Assembly (NCBI GenBank): GCA_004299845.1 | Contig: CP036201.1 | Location: forward strand, 248,001 to 312,000 | Reading direction: 5' to 3' | DNA from: Verrucomicrobia bacterium S94 | Lineage (GTDB): Bacteria > Verrucomicrobiota > Kiritimatiellia > Kiritimatiellales > Pontiellaceae | DNA: 64,000 nucleotides | Shown here: positions 14,561-22,953 of the stretch, one piece after another | Layout: every line of letters begins with the position of its first letter | Numbering within the stretch: the first letter of the stretch is position 1 | The notes under the pieces: generated by a model | Told to the model about the DNA's origin: nothing | What the model saw: only the letters and a program-made list of their open reading frames with translations | Database searches by the model: none | Program-made: the position numbers and the translations under genes

Positions 14561-15546
14561 GTGAGTTGAATTACTGGGATATTTTCCCTCAGAGCATTCG
14601 TTTTTCAAAGAGCGATGAGATGCAGTTTATTCCGCTGTCGATGCGGGGTTCGGAGCGGTCGGTGGAGTTTGAATCCTCCAATCCTGCCGTGGCAGAGGTC
14701 TCTGAAGATGGTGTGCTGACCGCCGGAATGGAGGTCGGAAATGCAATGATCATGGTGCGGGACAGTGAAAATCGAAATACCCTGCGTTACCTGCAGGTGG
14801 AAGTGCGTGATTCGTCTTGGTTCGCCAATCATCCCGACTACGTTCTCGATCTTGGCGAAAATGTGACACTCCAAGGCTCTGTGATTGATGCCTTGAGCAC
14901 AAATGCAGTTGCCGGTGTTTTGATGACCATTCGCCGCAATTCAGGGGGATCGATTGTCGCTCAGCAAATCACGGACAGTCGGGGTGAATATGAGGTGGAA
15001 CTTTATGAAGGAGTCTATATTTACGAGGCAACCGCCCAGAATTATATCAGCTCCACCGGACTAATCAGTGTCGCGGCCAGTGGGAGTATTGGTCAGCACA
15101 TCGTGATGTCTCCCGAACTAAACGGTCAGGTGGCCCGTATTGTTTTGCAGTGGGGAGAAACTCCCCGAGATCTGGATTCCCACCTGCGAGGCCCCCGACC
15201 TGGAGGAGGAAGCTTTCATGTCTCCTATTCAGATGACTATGTGGAAGATTGCGGCGAGTTGGATGTCGACGACACGTCATCGTATGGACCGGAAACGATC
15301 ACGATGCTCCGGTTGGTAGCAGGGACGTATCTCTACAGCGTTCACGACTATACGAACAGGAATTCGTCAACCAGCACTGGGCTGGCGAATTCGAATGCGA
15401 CGGTGAAGCTCTTTTTTCACGATGGTCAGGAACTAACTTTCAATGTGCCCGATCAGCCCGGGACACTCTGGAACGTATTCGAAATTGACGGCGCAACCGG
15501 AGTCATCACGCCTCTGAATGAAATGGAATTTGAATCCAATATCTAA
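14557..15546 (+). CDS. BIG2 plus carboxypeptidase-regulatory-like plus DUF2135-like baseplate protein
   Basis: This 329-residue protein has three domains. Residues 1-85 repeat the BIG2-like domain of the previous gene. Residues 105-185 resemble a carboxypeptidase regulatory-like beta sandwich (GSVIDALSTNAVAGVLMTI, DSRGEYEVEL). Residues 190-325 have ARIVLQWGETPRDLDSHLRGP and YLYSVHDYTNR, as in DUF2135/YfaP-type domains. Such all-beta modules usually bind surfaces or sugars. I infer a receptor-contact or accessory baseplate role. Confidence 0.65.
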   Translation: MSELNYWDIFPQSIRFSKSDEMQFIPLSMRGSERSVEFESSNPAVAEVSEDGVLTAGMEVGNAMIMVRDSENRNTLRYLQVEVRDSSWFANHPDYVLDLGENVTLQGSVIDALSTNAVAGVLMTIRRNSGGSIVAQQITDSRGEYEVELYEGVYIYEATAQNYISSTGLISVAASGSIGQHIVMSPELNGQVARIVLQWGETPRDLDSHLRGPRPGGGSFHVSYSDDYVEDCGELDVDDTSSYGPETITMLRLVAGTYLYSVHDYTNRNSSTSTGLANSNATVKLFFHDGQELTFNVPDQPGTLWNVFEIDGATGVITPLNEMEFESNI

Positions 15547-15570
15547 TGATGTTGGGCTATAGGAGAACAC

Positions 15571-16434
15571 ATGATCTCAGAAGAAGAACCCACTGGGCCA
15601 TTGATTGAGCAGACCGATTCCGGCGAAAATCATTATATATTGAACACGCTGGCGGTTTGCCTGCACGGCATTCACACCGAAATTGCCGGAATAAGGACGC
15701 TGCTCGAGGCTTCATACAACGCGTCACAACTGCTGCAACAGCAGGCTCAGGAGGCGTTGGAAGCACACAAACAAAATACACAGGACTATCTGAGCCGGAT
15801 CACAACCGAGCCAGCGCCCGATTTTTATCCGTTCGTTGACATGCCAACCGGAACAAATATTCGCGATCTCCCCGACGGGAACCGGCTCTTCACGCTGTCG
15901 GACGGCGTGATCTTAAAAACCAATGCCGACCATACACTTGCTGTAATCGTGGACGGCGAAGCTCGGCAAGTGATCCCTGACAATGGGGCTTGGGTTGAGA
16001 TCACTCCCGGACAAGCCTTTGAGCTGCAGGGTGACTGGATAAAAACTACAGCAGCACAGGCGGGCATCGAAGGCTTGCCGTCAACCGCCCATGTTTCCCA
16101 GCTTGCTGAGAATCGTTTCAGCATTGAACTGCCGCCATACCGCCTCCTACTGGACCAATCGGCTCAAGCGCTTTCGGTTATCAATCCCTCCGGCACCATT
16201 GATCTGTTGGGGCTGGAGAGCATTTCGAGCGTGGGCGCGGAATCATCCATGCGCGTGTTGCCGGATGGATCAAAAGGCTTCACCTGTGCCGACAGTGGCC
16301 ACGGTGGGCTGATTGAAAACGACGGTACCATCCGTCTCTCACTGAAAAGCGGCATCGATCTGATCATTCGATTTCCGCACGGCGATGCTGAGGTATTACC
16401 TGATTCCGAAAAAGAGAGGTTCTGCGAGCGATGA
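15571..16434 (+). CDS. Baseplate-region protein of unknown family
   Basis: This 287-residue protein begins with a helical, Gln-rich segment at about residues 25-75 (NASQLLQQQAQEALEAHKQN). The rest is beta-rich repeats such as LPDGNRLFTLSDGVILKTNAD and RVLPDGSKGFTCADSG. The repeats hint at a beta-helix or trimeric fibre. It overlaps the gp25 gene by four bases and belongs to the baseplate operon. I do not recognise a named family. Confidence 0.55.
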   Translation: MISEEEPTGPLIEQTDSGENHYILNTLAVCLHGIHTEIAGIRTLLEASYNASQLLQQQAQEALEAHKQNTQDYLSRITTEPAPDFYPFVDMPTGTNIRDLPDGNRLFTLSDGVILKTNADHTLAVIVDGEARQVIPDNGAWVEITPGQAFELQGDWIKTTAAQAGIEGLPSTAHVSQLAENRFSIELPPYRLLLDQSAQALSVINPSGTIDLLGLESISSVGAESSMRVLPDGSKGFTCADSGHGGLIENDGTIRLSLKSGIDLIIRFPHGDAEVLPDSEKERFCER

Positions 16435-16856
16435 GTGACAACCATGATTTTCTAGGAACGGGGCTGAAATTTCCATTCAGCTTTAATACGCGCTCTGGCG
16501 GAGTAGATGTCTCATCCTCAACCGTGCGAGAACACGAACACATCCGCGAGAGCATCATTCAAATTCTCGGCACCCGACCCGGCGAACGGTTTATGAATCC
16601 GGAATTCGGATCAAAGCTGAAGGATCTGGTGTTTGAACAGAACGATTCCGTGCTGAAAGGTCTCATCCGCCACCACGTAAATGACGCGATCCGCCATTGG
16701 GAAAAGCGTGTCATCGTTACCGACGTTTCCTTTGATGACTCCAGCCAAAATACCGACAACCATCTGCTTCCAATCATTATCTCCTATCGAGTCATCCGCA
16801 CTCAAGTGGAGGGAAATTTGGTGTATCCCTTTGTTCGTGAAGAAGTGGAAATATAA
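16431..16856 (+). CDS. Baseplate wedge protein gp25-like (gpW)
   Basis: This 141-residue gp25/gpW-family wedge protein has HIRESIIQILGTRPGERFMNPEFGSKL, the defining IxxIL...RPGER...P(E/D)FG motif. FVREEVEI ends the protein. It caps the sheath at the baseplate and is needed to start sheath polymerisation. It is the last gene of the second tail block; an accessory small gene and a promoter-like element follow before gpJ. Confidence 0.92.
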   Translation: MSDNHDFLGTGLKFPFSFNTRSGGVDVSSSTVREHEHIRESIIQILGTRPGERFMNPEFGSKLKDLVFEQNDSVLKGLIRHHVNDAIRHWEKRVIVTDVSFDDSSQNTDNHLLPIIISYRVIRTQVEGNLVYPFVREEVEI

Positions 16857-16925
16857 CCCGACACTTAACTTGATGGTGTCCAACGTGTTGCTAATGTGTG
16901 AGTCGTAAAAACAAGGAGCTGCAAC

Positions 16926-17096
16926 ATGAAGAATACCAACGAATTACTCGAAAAGATTGCTCGCGACCACCTCGACATTGAAACCCTCGCCGAGCGCAAA
17001 TCTGACACCCTTGATTTCCACGATATCAGCGTTTGGAACCTCAAAAATGCATTACAGGCCGCTTACGAAGCGGGACAACAAACCAGCGCGTCATAG
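16926..17096 (+). CDS. DUF6900-like small protein
   Basis: This 56-residue protein has AAGGAG ten bases before its ATG. The sequence ELLEKIARDHLDIETLAERKS followed by DFHDISVWNLKNALQAAYEAG matches my memory of DUF6900, a short helical domain found on phages, plasmids and other mobile DNA. It is not a structural tail gene by appearance and sits alone between gp25 and the third promoter-like element. Function is unknown. Confidence 0.65.
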   Translation: MKNTNELLEKIARDHLDIETLAERKSDTLDFHDISVWNLKNALQAAYEAGQQTSAS

Positions 17097-17111
17097 AAAC
17101 CCACGTCCGCC

Positions 17112-17144
17112 CTCCGACACATCCATTCCGTTTCCGGTAAGTAA
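17112..17144 (+). promoter_or_regulatory. Recurrent phage promoter-like element, copy C
   Basis: Third copy: CTCCGACACAT at the left, identical over its first 11 bases to copy A, and CGTTTCCGGTAAGTAA at 17129-17144. CCGACA and TAAGTA are again 18 bases apart. It ends 17 bases before the ATG of the gpJ gene and lies behind the DUF6900-like gene. Confidence 0.6.
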
Positions 17145-17161
17145 CCCGAGACGGAGGAATG

Positions 17162-18571
17162 ATGAGTCGAGCAAGCATTGAATATAGCAATAAGGATTAT
17201 GAATCGATCCGGCAGGAACTGCTGGCCAAAGTGCCGCAGTTGACGAATCGGTGGACGGATTTCAATCCTTCCGATCTCGGCATTGTACTACTGGATCTCT
17301 TCTGCGGGGTCGGCGACATGCTGGCTTATTATCTGGACGCGCAGGCTGCCGAGGCTTTTTTGCCGACCGCCCGTCAGCGTCAGAGTGTGATCGACCTTTG
17401 CAAGCACATTGGTTATCGGCTGGACGGCCCGGCATCCTCCACCACAACCATTCTATTTTTCCTGCCGGACACGCTGGATTTTGATCTGACCATCCCGAGG
17501 GGAACGTCATGTCGTGCTTTGGTTGAGGACGGCCACATCGATTTTGAAACAGCCGACAGCGTATTCATCCCCCGGGGAGAACATTCGGTTGAGGCTTTCG
17601 CTCGACAAGGGATTCGGAAAGTCCAGGAGCTGGAAGCAACCGGGCAACCGTGGCAGCAGTTTGAGCTGACCGGCAAGGCCATTGCTCAGGGAACCATCCG
17701 TGTAGAAATTGATGGTAAGCCATGGATGGAAGTTCGCCATTTTCAGGAAAGCGACGCAGACAGCTTTCACTTTATCACCGACTGTACGGCACTCGATGTC
17801 ACCACGATTTCTTTCGGGGATGGGCAATTTGGAGCCGTCCCGCCCGCCGGGAAAACCATTTCTGTCAGCTGGCTTGAGAGTCTCGGCGCAGACGGAAACA
17901 TTGCTCCCAAGCGGATCACACAACTGCTAACGCCGATCTACCATGAAAGCGTGCAGGTTCCCCTGAACATTTCCAATCCGGTGGCGGCAACAGGCGGTTC
18001 ATCGCGGGAAACCATCCAGCATGCCAAAGTCCAAGCTCCCGCCGAGCTCAGTACGCTGTGGAAGGCCATCACGCTTCAGGATTACAAGGCATTGGCAGAA
18101 GGCTTCCCCGGTGTGGCCAAAGCCAAGGTGCTCGACACCAACGATTGCCAGAATATTCGTTATTACACCGTGCATCTGGCTGTTGCCCCCAATGGTGGCG
18201 GGCTGCCTTCCGGATTGTTAAAACTCGATCTGGCCGAGTTTCTGGAACGCCGGAAAGTGGCAACGGTTGAAGTTAAGTTGTTTGATCCGGTCTATCTTCC
18301 CATTCCCATTGATTGCACCGTTTATGTGTGGCCGGGCGAAGATCTCGCAGCCATTCAACGTCGAATCGAAACCGCGCTGGCTGACTTCTTTTCCTTTGAC
18401 CGAGTCAATTTTGAGCAGGCTATCCACACCTCGGATCTGGTTGCCCTGATTGATGGCGTTCCAGGAGTCAGCCACCTTCATCTGCACACGCCTCCGACTG
18501 ACATGGAACTGAAACGCGGTGAAATCCCTGTGCTTGGCACCGTGACGCTCGATATCCGGAGGGCGGAATAA
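17162..18571 (+). CDS. Baseplate assembly protein J
   Basis: This 469-residue gpJ/gp47-like wedge protein has an N-terminus with WTDFNPSDLGIVLLDLFCGVGDMLAYYLDAQAAEAFLPTAR, the typical baseplate-J opening. It continues with GVAKAKVLDTNDCQN and an end domain with LHTPPTDMELKRGEIPVLGTV. There are two adjacent ATGs at 17159 and 17162, and GGAGG just upstream fits the second slightly better. It overlaps the gpI gene by one base. Confidence 0.88.
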   Translation: MSRASIEYSNKDYESIRQELLAKVPQLTNRWTDFNPSDLGIVLLDLFCGVGDMLAYYLDAQAAEAFLPTARQRQSVIDLCKHIGYRLDGPASSTTTILFFLPDTLDFDLTIPRGTSCRALVEDGHIDFETADSVFIPRGEHSVEAFARQGIRKVQELEATGQPWQQFELTGKAIAQGTIRVEIDGKPWMEVRHFQESDADSFHFITDCTALDVTTISFGDGQFGAVPPAGKTISVSWLESLGADGNIAPKRITQLLTPIYHESVQVPLNISNPVAATGGSSRETIQHAKVQAPAELSTLWKAITLQDYKALAEGFPGVAKAKVLDTNDCQNIRYYTVHLAVAPNGGGLPSGLLKLDLAEFLERRKVATVEVKLFDPVYLPIPIDCTVYVWPGEDLAAIQRRIETALADFFSFDRVNFEQAIHTSDLVALIDGVPGVSHLHLHTPPTDMELKRGEIPVLGTVTLDIRRAE

Positions 18572-20139
18572 TGACGGAATGGTTCCAGCGCAACCTGATT
18601 GATCTGCTTCCGCCGCTTTATGCAGATGCGGATGAAGACCGCGACCTGCAGACCTTTCTTTCGTTACCGGCAGAAACGCTTGATGAATTGAAGGCTTCCA
18701 TCGACCGTTTGCCCGGCATTTTTGATGTGGATCATTGCGATGAGCGGTTCCTTCCGCTACTGGCGTATTTGGTCGGCCACACTTACGATGGAACCGATGC
18801 GCCGAACAACCAGCGTCGCCTAATTCGTGAATCCATCGAAATTTATCGCCGAAAAGGAACGCTCCCGGCAATGGATCGAAGCCTTTCCGCTATTGGATGG
18901 GAAGGCAATATCGAGGAGACCTTCCGTCGGGCATTGCGCCTGAATGCCCGCTCCCGGTTAAACGCGGCCCGTTTGCCCGGTCAGGTATTCAGTCTGGGCG
19001 CTTACCGAGTCCACAGCTTTAATCTGGCAGAAGGTGTTCGTGAGGCGCTGAATTTTCATCACCCAGCAGGAACCCGAGCATTTTTCCTTCAATGGCTGGC
19101 TAGTTTTATTGAGCTGACCACCGATTTGAAATTTGAGAACGCAGCGCATATCCGCCGTGTGGCACTGGCCTTTCTGGATGACTCCTTTGTGTTGGGCCGC
19201 AGCCAACTTGGATCCTGCGACCACCTGACCAATAAGCAGCAGGTATTTAACGTGCTGCAGTTGACCAGCACGGTTGAAATGGCTCCGGAGATCGACCGGG
19301 CCGCCAATAAGGTATCTCGCTTCCATGGCCGTCAGGACAGACTCCGTCTGAATACTAAACGGTTGAACCGAGTAAAAACACCGAACCTTTCAGTCCGCGA
19401 GGATCGACTCTCGTTCTGCAATCCCATTTACACAGGGCGCAACTATTGGGCCGACATTGCCGAGGTAGGATTCCGCTTATCCGAAAACCATTTGAATCAA
19501 CGAAAGATTCCCTTTGCTGAGGCTGAGGTGCGTTATTGTTTTCGACAGAAAGATATCTTCTCCGTTTTGCAGGCCGAATCCTCGCTGGTACTGCCGAACC
19601 AACAGGTGCTTGGAATCCGTTGTGAAGCAAATGCTCAGCCCCGCTTTAAACTCGGGCAGTCTCCCCTCAATCGTGAGATTCTGATCAACAGCATGGTCAC
19701 CGGTACCGGAATCCACCTCATTGCATCCGTTGCCTGTCAGGCCGAAGTGACCGAGGCAACGGATCTGTTGAATCGGTGGTGCAGCCGCAAACCCTCCTTC
19801 GGTCTCAACGCAAACACACTGAACTCCCGTCGTTTGAGCAATGTGAATTTGACCGAAGAGCGGGCAACGCTGGAAGTTTACACGGACACGAATTTCGACC
19901 GCACCCGGGTCTCGCCCATGAGCCTGAACCAATGTGCTCTGAATACGACGGCTCTGCGTCTTTCCGTAGACCGTTCACGACCACTCAAGGTTGGGCGGGC
20001 AAAACTCAACCAATCGGGCTTCCGCCGCACGGAACCCGGATATCGCTGGCTGTTCCGTCAGCGGGATTTAAACGACGAACAAACCGCCTCTGTAGAGAGT
20101 GCAACGAATCAATACACCGTAACGAAATGGCCTGCTTAA
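18571..20139 (+). CDS. Tail protein I-like with long LN-repeat C-terminal region
   Basis: This 522-residue protein has residues 1-175 that fit gpI/gp48 tail proteins: FDVDHCDERFLPLLAYLVG, then RRLIRESIEIYRRKGTLPAM. The remaining about 350 residues are unusual. They contain many short segments with Leu-Asn pairs at similar spacing (RLNARSRLNAARL, LRLNTKRLNRV, LSENHLNQRKIPF, FGLNANTLNSRRL, LNQCALNTTALRLS). This suggests a repetitive beta structure. The fusion may link wedge and fibre. Family of the N-terminus is fairly sure; the C-terminal domain is unrecognised. Confidence 0.75.
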   Translation: MTEWFQRNLIDLLPPLYADADEDRDLQTFLSLPAETLDELKASIDRLPGIFDVDHCDERFLPLLAYLVGHTYDGTDAPNNQRRLIRESIEIYRRKGTLPAMDRSLSAIGWEGNIEETFRRALRLNARSRLNAARLPGQVFSLGAYRVHSFNLAEGVREALNFHHPAGTRAFFLQWLASFIELTTDLKFENAAHIRRVALAFLDDSFVLGRSQLGSCDHLTNKQQVFNVLQLTSTVEMAPEIDRAANKVSRFHGRQDRLRLNTKRLNRVKTPNLSVREDRLSFCNPIYTGRNYWADIAEVGFRLSENHLNQRKIPFAEAEVRYCFRQKDIFSVLQAESSLVLPNQQVLGIRCEANAQPRFKLGQSPLNREILINSMVTGTGIHLIASVACQAEVTEATDLLNRWCSRKPSFGLNANTLNSRRLSNVNLTEERATLEVYTDTNFDRTRVSPMSLNQCALNTTALRLSVDRSRPLKVGRAKLNQSGFRRTEPGYRWLFRQRDLNDEQTASVESATNQYTVTKWPA

Positions 20140-20148
20140 GGAGGCATC

Positions 20149-20742
20149 ATGGCAATTCACCTATATCTTGACGAACAACTGACTCAGCAGATTTCGGAAG
20201 GCGATTTCAGCAATCCGGACACCGATAATTATAACGGCACCGACGGTGAAATTAAAGACCGCCAGATCTTCGTGGCCAACGAACAATCCAAACTGGCCGC
20301 ACCGATTGACGATAGTCAGACGGTCATCGAACTGGAGGAACCTCGCTTTGTCGATGCGGAATTTATCATTATCGGAACCGAACAGATGCAGATCCTCTCT
20401 GGGGGAGCAACCACCTCGCTGACCGTGCGCCGTGCGGTTTCCAATACCGTAGCCGCCGCTCACGCTGACGAAGCCGTCGTCTATTCTGGCTACGATTACA
20501 CCGGGCTGGTCATGGACCCGATTGACGAATTCGAAACGGACGAATCGGTCTGGTACAAGCTCGCGCTGACACAAGCCGAACTCGATGCCGCCACGCAAAG
20601 CGCACCGCTCAACCTTGGAGCCAAAGCCCACGACCAAACGATTTCATTCTGGCGACGATGCACCGTGCTTCCCAACACCCCCGTCCAAAACAAAACCGAC
20701 ATCAAACTGCGTCTCACCGGAACCGAAAACCCCATTTTATAA
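20149..20742 (+). CDS. Tail-fibre-region protein, unknown family
   Basis: This 197-residue acidic, beta-rich protein follows gpI with an AAGGAGG site eight to nine bases before the ATG. It includes VIELEEPRFVDAEFIIIGTEQMQIL and a Thr/Ala-rich middle. The order suggests a fibre adaptor or a particle-exposed protein. No family recognised. Confidence 0.5.
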   Translation: MAIHLYLDEQLTQQISEGDFSNPDTDNYNGTDGEIKDRQIFVANEQSKLAAPIDDSQTVIELEEPRFVDAEFIIIGTEQMQILSGGATTSLTVRRAVSNTVAAAHADEAVVYSGYDYTGLVMDPIDEFETDESVWYKLALTQAELDAATQSAPLNLGAKAHDQTISFWRRCTVLPNTPVQNKTDIKLRLTGTENPIL

Positions 20743-20751
20743 GGAGCAACC

Positions 20752-21741
20752 ATGGCTTATTTCAGCACTCAAGGAACCGCCAGCGGACGGCTGGATCTAC
20801 TCAATCGAATCAAAGATTTTCTAGTCACTACGGTTGACTGGACATTGCACGATGATCAATCAGCCGACGCGAGGCCGTATTATGTGCTCAAGTCGGTCGG
20901 CGAATCCGGCGCAGAAGACATCTATCTAAGCTTTCGGATTGGAACCAGCTCTGGACGTATCGAAGTTTACGCATACCAGTATTGGGATAACACCACCCAG
21001 ACGGGGGTCAATGGAGGCTATTCCAGCAGCTACACCTATCTCCGGGCTTCTGATACCTCCGATTTTATCTATTGGTTCTATGCCGATCTCGATCATCTGT
21101 TTGTGGTCAGCAAGATCGTCTCCACCTATTACGGCCACTACAGCGGCTCCATTAAACGCTTTTGGTCATCGGCGGTTGCCATAACCCAGTCCGCAATCGT
21201 CAGCGGAAGCGCCGTGGTTATGCCCGTTAATGACGCATCCATTTTTACGCCTGATCTGCATTACATCATCAAAGATAATGCCAATATTGAACGGGTTAAG
21301 ATCACGGCAATTGATACCGCTTCTACCCCTAACACAGTCACCATTGAAGCACTCACGAAAGACTATGCAGCCGGATCAAAAATCGGAGAGGATCCGCAAC
21401 CCGTCATCACCGGCTATTACAATATGCCATCGACCTTTTATGCCGTGAACAAATTCGACGGCTGGGCTTCCGCCACCGGACAAAAAGGACGCTGCGGAGC
21501 GGCTCACGGAAACCTGCAAGCAGATGCCGATCCGGAGCGCCGATATAACACCACGATTCTCTTTCCATGGCTGGTCAGCATGTACGGTTCCACCAGTTAT
21601 CATGAACTACGAGGGGAACTCATTGAAATCTATTCCACCGGCGGCGGTAACGTAGCCTCCGAGGATACCATTGAAATCGGGCTGGATACCTATCGGGTGT
21701 TCAGCCTGTCCGGCGGTGGCTGGTGCGCAATTAAGGAGTAA
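20752..21741 (+). CDS. Tail/particle surface protein, unknown family
   Basis: This 329-residue protein is rich in Tyr, Ser and Thr and predicted all-beta (WTLHDDQSADARPYYVLKSVG, DIYLSFRIGTSSGRIEVYAYQ). It has a middle segment IKDNANIERVKITAIDT resembling proteins that present values on phage particles. It is in the fibre operon. Binding of host surface is possible; nothing diagnostic is seen. Confidence 0.5.
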   Translation: MAYFSTQGTASGRLDLLNRIKDFLVTTVDWTLHDDQSADARPYYVLKSVGESGAEDIYLSFRIGTSSGRIEVYAYQYWDNTTQTGVNGGYSSSYTYLRASDTSDFIYWFYADLDHLFVVSKIVSTYYGHYSGSIKRFWSSAVAITQSAIVSGSAVVMPVNDASIFTPDLHYIIKDNANIERVKITAIDTASTPNTVTIEALTKDYAAGSKIGEDPQPVITGYYNMPSTFYAVNKFDGWASATGQKGRCGAAHGNLQADADPERRYNTTILFPWLVSMYGSTSYHELRGELIEIYSTGGGNVASEDTIEIGLDTYRVFSLSGGGWCAIKE

Positions 21742-21746
21742 CTGCG

Positions 21747-21878
21747 ATGGCAACCGCCCAAGGAAAAATCAAACGAACACTGACTGTAAGAGGCAGACGG
21801 ATTCCTCGCTTTCAAATAACGCTTCCAAGAGGAAAAGCATTCAAGACAGGTGGGAGGATTCGCCGTGGCCGTGCATAA
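21747..21878 (+). CDS. Very basic 43-residue protein
   Basis: This short gene has GGAG about nine bases before the ATG. The product is rich in Arg and Lys (14 of 43 residues) with TLTVRGRRIPRFQITLPRGKAF and RIRRGRA at the end. It overlaps the next gene by 14 bases in another frame, a layout consistent with coupled translation. It could be a small adaptor peptide or bind nucleic acid. Confidence that it is translated is moderate. Confidence 0.5.
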   Translation: MATAQGKIKRTLTVRGRRIPRFQITLPRGKAFKTGGRIRRGRA

Positions 21879-22329
21879 GGGAAAAATAATCCGGCCAGCT
21901 CCTGTAGGCGGCGGCATTCGACGGCCTCACTTCCTAGTGTCGCGACCGACGCTACAGGGAGCCTACTTTGACCTACTGGCCCCTCGGGATTCAAGGCGCT
22001 CGATTATGGTTCAAACCCAGACCTCCATCCGGGTCTCAAATCAGCGTAATTTGAAGGGCGGTGTGCAAAGCATCGTGATCAATCAGCTGAATCAGAATTC
22101 CGACGCATGGCAGGTTCTGGCGCAGGCGTTTCAGCAGTCATCTTCCGCAGCAGTGCGGATAACGCATCCCCGGCAACACTCATTGGACACCGCATTCCGG
22201 ATCAGCTCTCCCCGGTCATTGGTTGCCGATTCCGCCCAGAACCTTAAGCAGACCGCCTCCTGTAAAGCAGAAGCCGGACTGACCGTTTTCAATGTGATTA
22301 TTAACGAGCAACACGAGATTCAGACATAA
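21865..22329 (+). CDS. Tail-fibre-region protein with basic N-terminus
   Basis: This 154-residue protein starts at GTG 21865, chosen because GGGAGG lies at proper distance inside the preceding gene; an alternative GTG is at 21850. The N-terminus is basic (HKGKIIRPAP, RRPHFLVSRP) and reminiscent of the 43-residue protein before it. The body is Ser/Gln-rich (VQTQTSIRVSNQRN, QVLAQAFQQSSSAAVRI). Function is unknown. Confidence 0.5.
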   Translation: MAVHKGKIIRPAPVGGGIRRPHFLVSRPTLQGAYFDLLAPRDSRRSIMVQTQTSIRVSNQRNLKGGVQSIVINQLNQNSDAWQVLAQAFQQSSSAAVRITHPRQHSLDTAFRISSPRSLVADSAQNLKQTASCKAEAGLTVFNVIINEQHEIQT

Positions 22330-22339
22330 GGAGAAAACC

Positions 22340-22873
22340 ATGGCATTGGGACTCATTGTAAAATCAGGCCGCGTACTCACGGCCAAACTATTAATCGGAC
22401 AGGTGGTGGAAGGCATTACCCACTGCGCAATCGGTGACGGAGATGAAACCTTCGTTGATCCGCAGAATCCGCCCGCACCAACTATCGAACAAACGGCCCT
22501 CAAAAATGAGCAGGTCCGTAAGCGGTACTACAAACGAACCTTCCTCAAGGAAGATGCAGAAGGCACATTGGTGGTTAATGGCGTTCGCTACCTGGAGACG
22601 GCGGAAGAGACCAATACCATCGGGATTTTCTTCCGTTTTGAGGAGGCCGAAGCCAATGGAATCACCATTCGTGAATACGGTTTTTTTGGCGGCGACGTGG
22701 AATATGTGGGCGGTGTAAGCGGTGATCTTGCCACGGGCGGCCCCTTTGATCAGGACTCCAACCCAATCGGCGAAGTGCTGCACCCGGGCTACCTCTATGA
22801 AGTGAAGAATATCCCTGATTTTAACAAAATTTCCGACACCCGCGTCGAGCTGGTCGGAATCATAAAAATCTAG
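22340..22873 (+). CDS. Tail fibre N-terminal-domain-like protein
   Basis: This 177-residue protein has ITHCAIGDGDETFVDP near the start, KRYYKRTFLKEDAEG, and ANGITIREYGFFGG. This is the pattern of phage tail-collar/fibre attachment domains in which a beta domain ends with an IxExGxF motif. It probably attaches receptor-binding proteins to the baseplate. It precedes the giant fibre gene. Confidence 0.65.
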   Translation: MALGLIVKSGRVLTAKLLIGQVVEGITHCAIGDGDETFVDPQNPPAPTIEQTALKNEQVRKRYYKRTFLKEDAEGTLVVNGVRYLETAEETNTIGIFFRFEEAEANGITIREYGFFGGDVEYVGGVSGDLATGGPFDQDSNPIGEVLHPGYLYEVKNIPDFNKISDTRVELVGIIKI

Positions 22874-22953
22874 GGCCATAGGCCCGTTTAAATTCGATCT
22901 GAGAACAGGCCTAACAACCAACAACTATTAACGATTAACTGGAGCAACGCGAC

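Noticed and set aside
2502-17144. CRISPR-like array made of the three repeated elements
   Set aside because: Copies are 6-8 kb apart, each before a gene start; there is no array and no cas gene.
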